A DNA stretch of 64,000 nt from Hymenobacter metallilatus (GTDB lineage Bacteria; Bacteroidota; Bacteroidia; Cytophagales; Hymenobacteraceae): assembly GCF_003944705.1 (NCBI RefSeq), contig NZ_RWIS01000019.1, positions 1-64,000 on the forward strand, given 5' to 3'. A program made the position numbers and the translations under genes. The notes below the pieces were generated by a model. The model was not told where the DNA came from. It made no database searches and worked only from the letters and a program-made list of their open reading frames with translations. Of this stretch, positions 32,406-41,228 are shown one piece after another (positions within the stretch are counted from its first letter, which is position 1; each line of letters opens with the position of its first letter).

Positions 32406-33740
32406 ATGCTGCACCGCCTTCGTGCCCTGCCCGCCGTTCTGTTTGTCCTATTTCTTACCGCCTGCAGTCAAAGCCAGACGCTGCAGGGAATCTTCCAGCA
32501 AAGCACTCCGCACGAGGCCTATGCCCGTAAGCTGAAACAGGCCGGCCTGGCCGAAACGGCCCTGGGCCGCGACTGGCTGCGGGCCGCCGACCAGGCCCTG
32601 CGCGACTCGCTGGTGGTGAAGCTACCGTTCCAGGAAGCCGGCTTTTTCCCCGCCGACCGGGCCGTGGCCACCGGCTTGCGCTACCAGGTGCGGCAGGGCG
32701 AGGCCATCCATATCAGCCTCACGCTGGCTCCCGGCACCCAGGCTCCCAAGGTATTTGTGGATGCCTTTGAGCTGAACCCCGACCGCTCGGCCCCACGCCC
32801 CCTGGCCTCGGCCGATACCGCCGACCTGAGCTTCCGCTACGTGGCTGAGGCCGACCGCCAACATGTGCTGCGGGTGCAGCCCGAGCTGTTACGCGGTGGC
32901 CGCTATACCCTGCGCATCCGGCGCGAGCCCAGCCTGAGCTTTCCGGTAAAAGGCAAGTCGGACGTGGCCGTGGGCTCGTTCTGGGGTGTGGACCGGGACG
33001 GCGGGGCCCGCCGCCACGAGGGCATCGACATTTTTGCCCAGCGCGGCACGCCGGCCGTGGCTGCCGCCAACGGCTACATCACCCGTGTGCAGGAAACCCC
33101 GCGTGGGGGCCGGGTGGTATGGCTGGCCGACACCGACCACGGCCAGCACCTCTACTACGCCCACCTCGATAAGCAACTGGTACAAGCTGGCCAGCAGGTG
33201 AAGCCCGGCGATACGCTGGGCCTGGTGGGCAATACCGGCAACGCCAAAACCACCCCGCCCCACCTGCACTTCGGGGTGTACCGCAACGGTGCCGTGGACC
33301 CGTTCCCCTTCGTGCGCCGCGCCGATGCCCTGACGCCCGCCCCTAAAGTATTGCCGGCCCGCCTGGGCCAATGGGTGCGGGCCCGCGAGGCCAGGCTAAG
33401 TTTGCGCCGCACGCCGGCTACCACGGCCACTACAACTGCGGCTGCTACCCGCGCCACTCCGCTGCTGGTGCTGGGGGCCTCCGCTGAGTGGCTACGGGTG
33501 CAGCTGCCTGCCGGCCGCACGGGCTTCGTGCCCACCAAAGCCGTACTGACGGCCGCGCCGTTGCGCCGCGAGAATCTAGCGGCCGTGGCCGAGTTGCGCT
33601 CCTTTCCCCTGCCCGAAGCCCCGACCATTGCCTCCCTGCCGGCCCAAACAGCCGTAGCGGTACTGGGCGAATTTGGAGGCTACCGTTTGGTGCGCCAGGC
33701 CGATGGCCGTACTGGCTGGGTAGCAATACGACCAGCATAG
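32406..33740 (+). CDS. M23 (LytM) peptidoglycan endopeptidase lipoprotein with SH3-like domains
   Basis: 444 aa. ATG at 32406 (a TTG immediately before it is also in frame). Lipoprotein signal MLHRLRALPAVLFVLFLTAC (Cys20). An N-terminal alpha/beta-strand region (about 60-175) precedes the M23 domain (about 185-300) with zinc ligands in RRHEGIDIFAQ and PHLHFGVYRNG. Two bacterial SH3-like modules follow (about 325-385 and 395-444, each ending in a GWVAI or GFVPTKA type strand). M23 enzymes cut peptidoglycan cross-bridges. It is monocistronic with a terminator 130 bp downstream. Confidence 0.92.
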   Translation: MLHRLRALPAVLFVLFLTACSQSQTLQGIFQQSTPHEAYARKLKQAGLAETALGRDWLRAADQALRDSLVVKLPFQEAGFFPADRAVATGLRYQVRQGEAIHISLTLAPGTQAPKVFVDAFELNPDRSAPRPLASADTADLSFRYVAEADRQHVLRVQPELLRGGRYTLRIRREPSLSFPVKGKSDVAVGSFWGVDRDGGARRHEGIDIFAQRGTPAVAAANGYITRVQETPRGGRVVWLADTDHGQHLYYAHLDKQLVQAGQQVKPGDTLGLVGNTGNAKTTPPHLHFGVYRNGAVDPFPFVRRADALTPAPKVLPARLGQWVRAREARLSLRRTPATTATTTAAATRATPLLVLGASAEWLRVQLPAGRTGFVPTKAVLTAAPLRRENLAAVAELRSFPLPEAPTIASLPAQTAVAVLGEFGGYRLVRQADGRTGWVAIRPA

Positions 33741-33871
33741 GGCGGGCACTCACTACCAGTTGGCACATGCTCGTCCTGGCATCATGCGAATGATTTTCTT
33801 CTGCCACACCAATTTCTTCACCTGAGCTTCATGCATGAGGGTATACGTTTGAGCCGGTGATTGGAGTAAAG

Positions 33872-33912
33872 AACGCGGAGTAGCTTTTTACCGGAAGCTG
33901 TTCCGCGTTTTT
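33872..33912 (+). terminator. Probable terminator downstream of the M23 gene
   Basis: AACGCGGAGTAGCTT / AAGCTGTTCCGCGTT stem (13 of 15 paired) followed by TTTTT. The stretch 33741-34161 otherwise holds only this hairpin and the next palindrome; no gene seen. Confidence 0.65.
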
Positions 33913-34097
33913 CTTACCCTACCTACCGACCGCCTCCTCACGAGCCTGGTTTTTTCAGCATCAATGCACAATTCATGCTCAGGGCACATACATTTTCCGT
34001 CGTTCTACTTTCCTTGGCCCGCTAAACCGGCCGAGGGTTTACCTTTTCTATCCTCCGGGCACTCCCGGCTACCACAGATAGCTGCCTATAGCCCGCC

Positions 34098-34151
34098 AAA
34101 AATGGAACAAGCCCCGCCTACTACCAAGTAAGCGGGGCTTGTTCCATTTTT
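34098..34151. terminator. Bidirectional terminator, 24-bp stem
   Basis: Arms 34098-34121 and 34128-34151, one mismatch, with AAAAA and TTTTT at the outer ends. It lies 10 nt past the stop of the minus-strand lipoprotein gene. Confidence 0.85.
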
Positions 34152-34161
34152 GGCCGAATCC

Positions 34162-34764
34162 TTACTCGGCAATAACCACAGCCCGACCCAGCTTTTTGGA
34201 GTATGCCAGGCGCCGCTCCCGGCCATCAGCAGCCGGATAGTCAAAGCCTACGGCGCGGGCATCCTCCTTTACCGACGTCCAGGATTGCGCGTCCACATTT
34301 TCGGGTTGAGTGGCGGTGCGGGGTACGGCGGGCTGCACAAACCGGTCGTCGCGGAAAAAGCTGTTCATGCCCTGCAGAATGGCAATTTCCTTGTCGCGCA
34401 CAGTGGCAGCCTGCGGGTCGTCCAGGTCTCGCTCATTAATAAGTGCGGTGGCGGGCATTACCTCTTTGCGCAGGGTGTCTCCGGTGGGGCTAATGATGAT
34501 AAAATACGCTTGAGCGGTAGCAATTTTTGGCCCCCGCAGTTGCAACACAAAATTATCTTTTGACTTGGTGGTTGAGAAATTATGGGCAGCATTTACGGTG
34601 CGCAGCACGGTGCGCTCCGATACGCGGCCCCGGTTGGCCTCCGGCGTGGGGGTGAAAACCCGGTCGGCATTTTTGGAAGTCCCTACCTCACGCTCCGTAT
34701 TGATACAGGAGCTCAGCTGGAGCATAGAAAGCGCCCCAACGGCAGAGAGTACAAGCTTTTTCAT
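34162..34764 (-). CDS. Hypothetical lipoprotein
   Basis: 200 aa. ATG at 34764 gives a lipoprotein signal MKKLVLSAVGALSMLQLSSC (lipobox LSSC, Cys20). The mature sequence has RTVNAAHNFSTTKSKDNFVLQLRG and AYFIIISPTGDTLRKEVMPA, suggesting a small beta-sandwich, and a basic C-terminus (RERRLAYSKKLGRAVVIAE). I do not recognise a family. On the minus strand a -7-like TATTTTGC lies about 35 nt upstream of the ATG (34796-34805). Confidence 0.75.
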   Translation of the reverse strand: MKKLVLSAVGALSMLQLSSCINTEREVGTSKNADRVFTPTPEANRGRVSERTVLRTVNAAHNFSTTKSKDNFVLQLRGPKIATAQAYFIIISPTGDTLRKEVMPATALINERDLDDPQAATVRDKEIAILQGMNSFFRDDRFVQPAVPRTATQPENVDAQSWTSVKEDARAVGFDYPAADGRERRLAYSKKLGRAVVIAE

Positions 34765-34981
34765 GAAGGAAGAGTAAACCATCGTCAAATCAGTTCGGCA
34801 AAATACAAAAACTACCAAGAGCCGAAAGTTCAGTAGATGCCTGGAAGACCAGAATAAACACGACTGCCGCAGCAGCAAAGAGGGTGGCGCTGCCAATTGA
34901 CAAAAACCTTGGCTGCTTTGGGCCTTTTTACGGGACTAACGGCCCATTCGGATGCACCGAACAGACTTTTTTCAGCAGTTT

Positions 34982-35701
34982 TTAAAACAAGCCCATCTCC
35001 AGGCCGAACAGCCAACGCGGAAGCTCAGCATACGCCGGACTGGCGGAAGTGGTAAACGTATCGGAGAGGCGGTAACGCCCAACCAACGCATATCTGCCAG
35101 CCCCCAGGCGGCTTCCTACTCCGTAGGACCAGCGCCGCACATAGCTCAGCCCCCGCTCAATTGTTACCGTACGCGCGCTACCGCCGAAACCGGGCTGGTC
35201 CAGGGTGTGGTGGGAAGTAGCCATAGCCCAGCCACCCCAGCCACTAACATCCAGATACCGCCCGACAACGTTACCGCGGCGCCCGAAGCCGAGCCGGATA
35301 AAGGGCTCCAGCTGAAGCTGCGAAAAAACCAGCGACTCCTTTCGGTGCAGGGTAGCCGTAGGCAGCTGTTTGCGGCTGTTCTGTTCCAGCGCGTATACCA
35401 GCCGGGCGTAGCGGAAATCAAATCCGGTGGATACGGCTTTGCTCAGCCGAAACTTATACCGGATACCCGCAAAGGGCTCAGCGGAGGTGAAATACCGTAA
35501 GTCGGCGCCGGGGCCGGCCGGCCGGCCCACCACGGGAGCATAGCCAAGAAACACATGCTGATAGAACTGCCGGTTGGGACCATAGTCTACCTGCATCGAA
35601 TCGGTGGCGGGGTCGGCCCGGAAGAGCACCCGTTGCGCCTGTACCTGGGCAGCGGCCATGCAGGCCAGCACCATTCCCCCGGCAAATAGGCCTGTTTTCA
35701 T
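34982..35701 (-). CDS. Outer-membrane beta-barrel protein, coupled to an S8 protease gene
   Basis: 239 aa. Signal peptide MKTGLFAGGMVLACMAAAQVQAQ, alternating hydrophobic/polar strands throughout, and a C-terminal LFGLEMGLF ending in Phe, the signature of BAM-inserted porin-like barrels. It begins with ATG at 35701 overlapping the stop of the upstream S8 protease gene by 4 bp (ATGA), so translation is coupled and the two products probably work together (inference), for example a barrel anchoring or receiving the protease. No named family recognised. Confidence 0.85.
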   Translation of the reverse strand: MKTGLFAGGMVLACMAAAQVQAQRVLFRADPATDSMQVDYGPNRQFYQHVFLGYAPVVGRPAGPGADLRYFTSAEPFAGIRYKFRLSKAVSTGFDFRYARLVYALEQNSRKQLPTATLHRKESLVFSQLQLEPFIRLGFGRRGNVVGRYLDVSGWGGWAMATSHHTLDQPGFGGSARTVTIERGLSYVRRWSYGVGSRLGAGRYALVGRYRLSDTFTTSASPAYAELPRWLFGLEMGLF

Positions 35702-37422
35702 CGTGCAGAATAGGTTTCGGTATATCCCCGGTAATGGACACGCACGGTATTGCCGCTTTTGAACCGGTACAGCGGCACCCGCAGTATTGCCCGTTGGGTA
35801 ACCTCCAGCACCTCGTAGCGTAGCGGGTGCCCGGCAGCATCCAGCAGCTGCCAGTACACATAATTGGGTGGTACCGGGGCGGCTACCTCATCGGCCTGGG
35901 GTGGCTGGGGAGCCCGGGCCTGCTCCTGCCCTACGGGGGCTACCCGCGGCGCTTCGGCGGGGGTAGTGGCCTGCACCGAATCGGCAAAAAGCGGGAGAGT
36001 ACGCGCCGGCGTATACGCTGCCTCAGCCCGGATAATTACTTGGACGGTAGAATCCTGACGCACAAAATCGAATGTAGGCGCTGCCGGCCCGCTCGGGCCG
36101 GCATGTAGGAAATGACGGGCCTGGGGTAATCCGTATCCATGGGCGTAGTCGAAGTACGGGTACAGCCGACCCGACGCCTGAATTTGGCGGAACAGCTCCA
36201 TGGCCGATAAATTACGCTGCTGCTGCCAGGCACAGGCAGCAAAACCAGCTACCAGCGGGCTGGCAAAAGAGGTGCCTTCGGTGCGGGTGTAGCCACCCGG
36301 CACGGCCACAATGGCTATGCCAAAGGCCGCTACGTTCGGCTTCAGGCGCTTGCCAGGAGCCGGGCCGTAACTACTGAACTCAACGTGCAGGTACGTATCC
36401 GGGTCGAGCCCTCCAACGGCCAGCACCGAGTCGCCATCGGCCGGGGTGCCCACCGTGCGCCAGCGGGGGTCGTCGCCGTCGTTGCCGGCAGCATTTACCA
36501 CCAGTATACCTTTGCGGGCGGCCAGTTCGGCAGCCCGGGCTACCAGACTGGTGCGGCCGTTCATCTGTTCCGGGAAATACCGACGGTCGGTGTAGCCCAG
36601 CGAGGAGTTAATGATATCGGCCCCGTTGCGGTCGGCCCATTCGGCGGCGGCCAGCCAGGCTTCTTCCTCCCGGTACCGCTCCCGGTACATCTGCTCGGTA
36701 CGGGCCAACAGGAACTCGGCGTTTGGCGCCAGCCCCAGGTACGAACTGTCGGGCAGCTGACCGGCAATGCAGGAAAGGACCTCCGTACCATGGTTTCCCC
36801 CCTGGTACACATAGGGCGTTCGGCGCAAAAAATCGTAGGTAGCCACAATGGCCTGTCGCCGCCGCAGATGGGCAAACGCCGGATGCTGATCGGTGCCGGT
36901 GAAGCCCACATCGAAGATGGCAATGCGCATGCCCTTGCCGGAAAGATTGGCCCGGCGGAAGTCGGCCGCACCCAATGCGGCCGTTTGCCGCCGCGCCAAC
37001 GACCGGTCGGCCGCCGTAAGGGGCCGGGCGGCCATGGCCCGGCCAGCCGGTACCGCCGCCGCCTCCGGCCACTCGCGTACGCTCTGCACACCCGGCAGCT
37101 GCCGCAGGCGGGCAGCCTGCGCTGCTGTTGCCCGGCAGGCAACCCCGTTCAACCAGCGGCTAACCAGCGTGACGGTATCGGTGGTGCGTTCTACCAGCGT
37201 CAGCAAATCCGGCCGAACCGGAAAATCGGTGCTGTCAGCGGCCGGCAGATGCTGCCGCTGCCGCCGGGCCTGCGCCGCCGGGCTGAAATACACCTCAGGC
37301 CGCAACGACTGCCCGGCTTTATTGCAAAAAGTAACCCAAAACCGGCTTGCGGAAGGCGTAGACTGCGCAGAAACCGACCACGGCAGCAACAGTAACACCC
37401 ATAATGTGAGGCGGAAGCGCAA
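35698..37422 (-). CDS. Secreted subtilisin-like (S8) serine protease
   Basis: 574 aa from a TTG at 37422, which begins a clean signal peptide (MRFRLTLWVLLLLPWSVSAQ); no ATG exists in this part. A further TTG at 37482 is in frame but would give a poor N-terminus, and a -7-like box (TACCTTGG) lies between them. The S8 domain (about 170-450) shows IAIFDVGFTG (Asp), GGNHGTEVLS (His), AAGNDGDD (oxyanion Asn present) and GTSFASPLVAGFA (Ser), so the enzyme should be active. A C-terminal Pro/Ala linker and a final beta-sandwich-like 70 residues follow. I see no sorting domain. Overlaps the beta-barrel gene downstream by 4 bp. Confidence 0.9.
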   Translation of the reverse strand: MRFRLTLWVLLLLPWSVSAQSTPSASRFWVTFCNKAGQSLRPEVYFSPAAQARRQRQHLPAADSTDFPVRPDLLTLVERTTDTVTLVSRWLNGVACRATAAQAARLRQLPGVQSVREWPEAAAVPAGRAMAARPLTAADRSLARRQTAALGAADFRRANLSGKGMRIAIFDVGFTGTDQHPAFAHLRRRQAIVATYDFLRRTPYVYQGGNHGTEVLSCIAGQLPDSSYLGLAPNAEFLLARTEQMYRERYREEEAWLAAAEWADRNGADIINSSLGYTDRRYFPEQMNGRTSLVARAAELAARKGILVVNAAGNDGDDPRWRTVGTPADGDSVLAVGGLDPDTYLHVEFSSYGPAPGKRLKPNVAAFGIAIVAVPGGYTRTEGTSFASPLVAGFAACAWQQQRNLSAMELFRQIQASGRLYPYFDYAHGYGLPQARHFLHAGPSGPAAPTFDFVRQDSTVQVIIRAEAAYTPARTLPLFADSVQATTPAEAPRVAPVGQEQARAPQPPQADEVAAPVPPNYVYWQLLDAAGHPLRYEVLEVTQRAILRVPLYRFKSGNTVRVHYRGYTETYSAR

Positions 37423-37613
37423 GTGAAAATCGAAAATAAGCGTACAGGTATTTTGTCTTCCAAGGTACAGCAAAGCCGTCAATCAGTCCACGGTAGATTT
37501 ACTGCCCCCTCATGGCAGTGGAAATACCCGGAATGTAACTCGTCTATTCAGAGGTGCGTTGTAGCTCACTAAAAGGATACAGTACACGTTTTTTTCACGC
37601 TGAATTTTTTCCC

Positions 37614-38447
37614 ATGAAATATTCCCTCTTGACACCCATGCTTCAGACGATTTGTGGAATTGCTCTGCTGTTTGGTACGGCAAATTGTATTTCGCAAAAA
37701 AAATACGCGGCCCTGCAAAGCCAGTATACAGATGCTACCCGCTCCCGGGAACAACTGCAGGCAGAAAAGAATGCATTGGAGCAGGAAAAAGCCCGCAATG
37801 AGGAAGCCTTACGCACTAGCTTACTTTCTAAAAATCAGCAGGTAAACCAGTTAAACTCCAGCCTCAGCGGAGCGCAACAGGAAAATTCCCAGCTTTCGGC
37901 CGATTTACGTAGTAAGGAGCAACGGATTGCCGAAATGCAAAGAATTCTGGACCAGAAAGATGCAGCAGTAAAAGCATTGCGCCAGAAAGTAGGTGACGCC
38001 TTGTTAGGATTTAATGCCCAGGATTTGCAAGTGAATGTAAAAAACGGGAAAGTGTATGTGTCACTTTCGGAGCAGCTGTTGTTTAAATCGGGCTCAACCA
38101 AGGTTGACCCTAAAGGTCAGGAGGCTTTGAGTAAACTGGCAGCCGCACTTAAAGGTAATCAGGATGTAAACGTGCTGGTGGAAGGCCACACCGACAATGT
38201 GCCCGTAGCCAAGGGCACCGCTGGTATGCGCGACAACTGGGACCTAAGTGTACTGCGAGCCACTGAAATTACCCGAATTCTGACCCTGGCGGGCTTGCCG
38301 GCTTCGCAGGTTACGCCCTCGGGAAGAGCTGAATATGTACCCGTTGCTGTAAACGATTCCCCAGCCAACAAAGCCCTCAACCGCCGTACAGAAATAATTC
38401 TGACTCCAAAACTGGACGAGCTGTTTCAGATTTTAGAGCAGAACTAA
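37614..38447 (+). CDS. OmpA-family lipoprotein-like protein with coiled coil
   Basis: 277 aa. ATG at 37614 (MKYSLLTPMLQTICG...) with a hydrophobic signal and a Cys in TANC suggesting lipid attachment (weak lipobox). Residues of about 35-135 form a long Gln/Glu-rich coiled coil (heptads with SREQLQAEKNALEQEKARNE). The OmpA-like peptidoglycan-binding domain (about 155-270) has LVEGHTDNVPV and NRRTEIIL. Architecture as in the MotB/YfiB/Pal-like group without a membrane helix after the coil. The gene is AT-richer than its neighbours (many AAA and ATT codons). Confidence 0.88.
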   Translation: MKYSLLTPMLQTICGIALLFGTANCISQKKYAALQSQYTDATRSREQLQAEKNALEQEKARNEEALRTSLLSKNQQVNQLNSSLSGAQQENSQLSADLRSKEQRIAEMQRILDQKDAAVKALRQKVGDALLGFNAQDLQVNVKNGKVYVSLSEQLLFKSGSTKVDPKGQEALSKLAAALKGNQDVNVLVEGHTDNVPVAKGTAGMRDNWDLSVLRATEITRILTLAGLPASQVTPSGRAEYVPVAVNDSPANKALNRRTEIILTPKLDELFQILEQN

Positions 38448-38793
38448 CTCTATCCTAGCATTGCCTGTGTGGTAGAGCATCCAGGTGCTGATTCATGCAT
38501 TTTACGTTGCCTGCATACCGGTTACGGATGCAAATTGCTTTCTGCAGACTGAGCAACTGGAAGCTTCTTTCCCGTTGCTAAATTCTCAGGAACCTTATTT
38601 GGCAGATATGCGTATGCGGAGCATATTTAAAAATAAACCCTTTATTGCAGCCTATATCAGCAGTAACTATAAAATAAATCCGGTGTGGCAACCCTAGTCC
38701 ACATATTCGAATTACAGGGTAAATTGTTTGTCTTCCCGAAGAAATCAATCAACTTTGAGCTTTACATTTCTCTCCAAATAAATTTCTCGCCCC
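38448..38793. other. AT-rich gene-free stretch
   Basis: No credible gene; a 70-codon frame at 38485-38697 has no motif and poor composition. The stretch is clearly AT-richer than the window average. Its 3' end carries the promoter at 38727-38757. Confidence 0.5.
38727..38757 (+). promoter_or_regulatory. Promoter of the AT-hook gene
   Basis: TTTG (38727-38730), exactly 19 nt, CAACTTTG (38750-38757). The -33 box is perfect and the -7 box has one mismatch to TAnnTTTG. Leader about 30 nt. Confidence 0.65.
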
Positions 38794-39027
38794 ATGGCAA
38801 CTGCTGACCTAAACAAGCTGCAACAAATTCTGGCTAACGCGGAAGACAATGACGCGGTCCTGAATCAAATTCGTAAACAGGTTGCAAAAGTTAATGAGCT
38901 CATGACGGAGCTCAACTCCATGCTCGCACCTGATTACAAAGTAGCTAAAAAGGAGCGTAAGCCCCGCACCGTAAGTGCCACCGGCAAACGCCCCGGCCGT
39001 CCAAAGAAAAACGCCAGCGCCGAATAG
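38794..39027 (+). CDS. Small AT-hook (nucleoid-associated-like) protein
   Basis: 77 aa. N-terminal helix (MATADLNKLQQILANAEDND...), a central coiled segment (IRKQVAKVNELMTELNSML) and a basic C-terminus with an AT-hook core, KRPGRPKKNASAE (R-P-G-R-P-K). AT-hooks bind the minor groove of AT-rich DNA. The small size, basic tail and own strong promoter fit an abundant DNA-architectural protein; function is inference. Terminated by a strong hairpin. Confidence 0.85.
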   Translation: MATADLNKLQQILANAEDNDAVLNQIRKQVAKVNELMTELNSMLAPDYKVAKKERKPRTVSATGKRPGRPKKNASAE

Positions 39028-39049
39028 TTTTGGCGGTATAACTGATTAT

Positions 39050-39089
39050 AAAAAGGAGTCCGGTTGCGCTGGCAACCGGACTCCTTTTT
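39050..39089. terminator. Bidirectional terminator, 18-bp perfect stem
   Basis: AAAAAGGAGTCCGGTTGC / GCAACCGGACTCCTTTTT with a 4-nt loop, between the convergent AT-hook and 2H phosphoesterase genes. Confidence 0.92.
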
Positions 39090-39109
39090 ATTTCGTGGCC
39101 CCAAGCTTC

Positions 39110-39649
39110 TTAGCTGGCTACCAACCCAAACTTTTGCAGCAACTGCCACGCGCGCCCATCGTGGCGGAACAGCGCCAGCTCAGTTAGCTCCAGGTGCGCC
39201 GCGTAGCTACGCTCGGCAAACAGGGCTTGCAAGGCGGGCACCTGGGCGGCTGGCAGGTCGCGGGTGGCCAGCGTAACGTGTGGCACGAAAGGCCGGGTGG
39301 GCACCGGCACCGCGGGCAGGTGCTGGCGGCAGTGCTGGTACAGGGCAGCGTACAAAGCCTGCACACCGTCGGTCTGCGTTACCGGCAGATACAGCGTGCG
39401 GCCCCCGAACCACGCGAAGTTGCGCAGTACGGCAGTGCACCCGGGCTGGTGGGCCGCAAAATTGTGAAGTAGCTGCCGGGCCGCCGGCTCGAATGGGGCC
39501 GGCTGCCGGAGCGGCGGTATCAGGGTGATGTGAGGCGGCAGCCGGAGCGCATTGCGGCTGCCCGTCAGGCGGTGCACCTCCTGTTTCAGCGCCCACACCT
39601 CCTGGTTGGCCGGCTCGGGTATTAGCAGCGTAACCAGGTAGGGGTCCAT
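39110..39649 (-). CDS. 2'-5' RNA ligase-like (2H phosphoesterase) protein
   Basis: 179 aa, ATG at 39649. The two H-x-T/S-x motifs of the 2H superfamily are present: PPHITLIPPL (His40) and PHVTLATR (His124), spaced as in ThpR/LigT. Members act as cyclic phosphodiesterases or reversible 2'-5' RNA ligases. It is soluble, with no signal. The neighbouring minus-strand M28 peptidase gene ends 97 bp upstream of it. High-GC coding typical for the window. Confidence 0.88.
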   Translation of the reverse strand: MDPYLVTLLIPEPANQEVWALKQEVHRLTGSRNALRLPPHITLIPPLRQPAPFEPAARQLLHNFAAHQPGCTAVLRNFAWFGGRTLYLPVTQTDGVQALYAALYQHCRQHLPAVPVPTRPFVPHVTLATRDLPAAQVPALQALFAERSYAAHLELTELALFRHDGRAWQLLQKFGLVAS

Positions 39650-39745
39650 GCGGGTGAGATGGTAAACAAAGCCCCACCCCTAGCAACAGCTCTCCTGCCA
39701 CGAAGAGCCAGTACCCGGGGCAGGGCCTTAGCTTCTGCTATCGAC

Positions 39746-41134
39746 TTATAAGCCGTACTTGCTGATGAGGTAGATGAGGGCGGCCATGCTGGCGCCCCCC
39801 AATTCCAGCTCCCGGCGGTTTACCTTGTCGAAGGTGTCGGCGGCGGTGTGGTGAATATCGAAGTAGCGCTGGGAGTCGCATTGGTAGCCGATAAGGGCCT
39901 TTACCTGCTCCTTTAGCGGCTCGATGTCGGTGCCGGAGTGGCCGGCCACAAACTCCCCGCTGCCGTAGGGCCGAAACAGGGGCTGCCAGGTCTGGATTTT
40001 GCGCACCACGGCGGGGTCGGCCTCAATAGAGAAGCCCCGCGGCGTAAACCCGCCCCCATCCGACTCCATAGCCGCTAGGTGCTTCTCGCCGGCGGCTTTG
40101 GCCAGCTCGGCGTACTTGGTACCGCCCCGCACGCCGTTTTCCTCGTTCATGAACAGCACAGCCCGCACCGTGCGCTCGGGGCGCAGGCCGGTGGCCTTCA
40201 GCAGGCGCAGCACTTCCATGCTCTGGGTGCAGCCGGTGCCGTCGTCGTGGGCGCCCTGGCCCAGGTCCCAGGAGTCGAGGTGGCCGCCTACGCTGATGAT
40301 TTCCTCCGGGTATTTCGAGCCTTTGATTTCGCCGACCACGTTGTAGCTCTTGGTTTCGGGCAGCTGCTGGCAGCTCATTTCCAGCTCCACCGTCAGATTG
40401 GGGTCGGCTTTCAGGAGCTGGCTCAGCTCGTCGGCGCCGTTGGTGCTGAGGGCGGCGGCCGGTACTTTGGTCACGTTGTCCTCGTAGCGCATGGCCCCGG
40501 TGTGCGGAAAATCGTCGTGGGCCAGGGAGAGGCTGCGCACCAGCGCCCCCACCGCGCCGCGCTTGGCGGCTTCGGCGGCGCCGCTACGGCGCTGGTCACC
40601 GGCTTCGCCATAAGCCCGACCGGTTTCCACGTACAGCGGGTTCATGGGCCGGTTAAAGAATACTAGCTTGCCCTTCACCTTCTCGGCGGGCAGGGCGGCC
40701 AGCTCCTTGAGGCTGTGCACCTCAATTACCTGGGCTTTCAGCTTGCCGTTGGTACCCACCGAGCCACCCAGGGCGCACACGTTCAAGGTCAGGCCTTTGC
40801 CTTTAGAGCCTTTCACCTGGGCTTTTTCCCGGGCGCCGCGCACCCAATGCGGCACCATCACCTCTTGCAGATACACCCGGTCGAGGCCCATTTTCTCCAT
40901 CACCAGCTTGCCCCACTGCACGGCCTGCTCAGCCTGGGCCGAGCCGCTGAGGCGCCCCCCAATCTGGCCGGTGAGGTAGCGCAGGTTGTCGTAGCTCTGC
41001 CCGTGGGCCAGGGCCTCATCGTACAGCTTCCGGATGGCCAGGGAGTCGGCGGTGGTTTGGGCCGTGGAGGTGAGGGGGGCGGCCAGCAGCGCGGCGGCCA
41101 GCCCCAGCGTGAGGCGCAAAGAAGGTAAACGCAT
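39746..41134 (-). CDS. M28-family metallopeptidase with PA-like insert, secreted
   Basis: 462 aa. ATG at 41134 opens a signal peptide (MRLPSLRLTLGLAAALLAAPLTSTAQ). A protease-associated-like region (about 125-265, KGKLVFFNRPMNPLYVETG) precedes the M28 catalytic domain with the co-catalytic zinc residues in GGHLDSWDLGQGAHDDGTG (His, Asp), FMNEENGVRG (catalytic Glu and ligand Glu) and the C-terminal DIHHTAADT (His). All required ligands are visible. Extracytoplasmic aminopeptidase or carboxypeptidase activity is likely. The frame runs upstream to 41356, without coding character. Confidence 0.92.
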   Translation of the reverse strand: MRLPSLRLTLGLAAALLAAPLTSTAQTTADSLAIRKLYDEALAHGQSYDNLRYLTGQIGGRLSGSAQAEQAVQWGKLVMEKMGLDRVYLQEVMVPHWVRGAREKAQVKGSKGKGLTLNVCALGGSVGTNGKLKAQVIEVHSLKELAALPAEKVKGKLVFFNRPMNPLYVETGRAYGEAGDQRRSGAAEAAKRGAVGALVRSLSLAHDDFPHTGAMRYEDNVTKVPAAALSTNGADELSQLLKADPNLTVELEMSCQQLPETKSYNVVGEIKGSKYPEEIISVGGHLDSWDLGQGAHDDGTGCTQSMEVLRLLKATGLRPERTVRAVLFMNEENGVRGGTKYAELAKAAGEKHLAAMESDGGGFTPRGFSIEADPAVVRKIQTWQPLFRPYGSGEFVAGHSGTDIEPLKEQVKALIGYQCDSQRYFDIHHTAADTFDKVNRRELELGGASMAALIYLISKYGL

Positions 41135-41228
41135 GAAGTAAGAAAGGGAGTGAGTAGGCGCAAAAGTGACCAATAGAAGCCGAAACGCCGCTATAGTTGC
41201 AGAAAAACGCCCCGAAGGCGACAGAGCC

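Noticed and set aside
38485..38697. 70-codon frame in the AT-rich gap
   Set aside because: No recognisable domain, no promoter before it, AT-rich composition gives random open frames less often but this one lacks any supporting signal.
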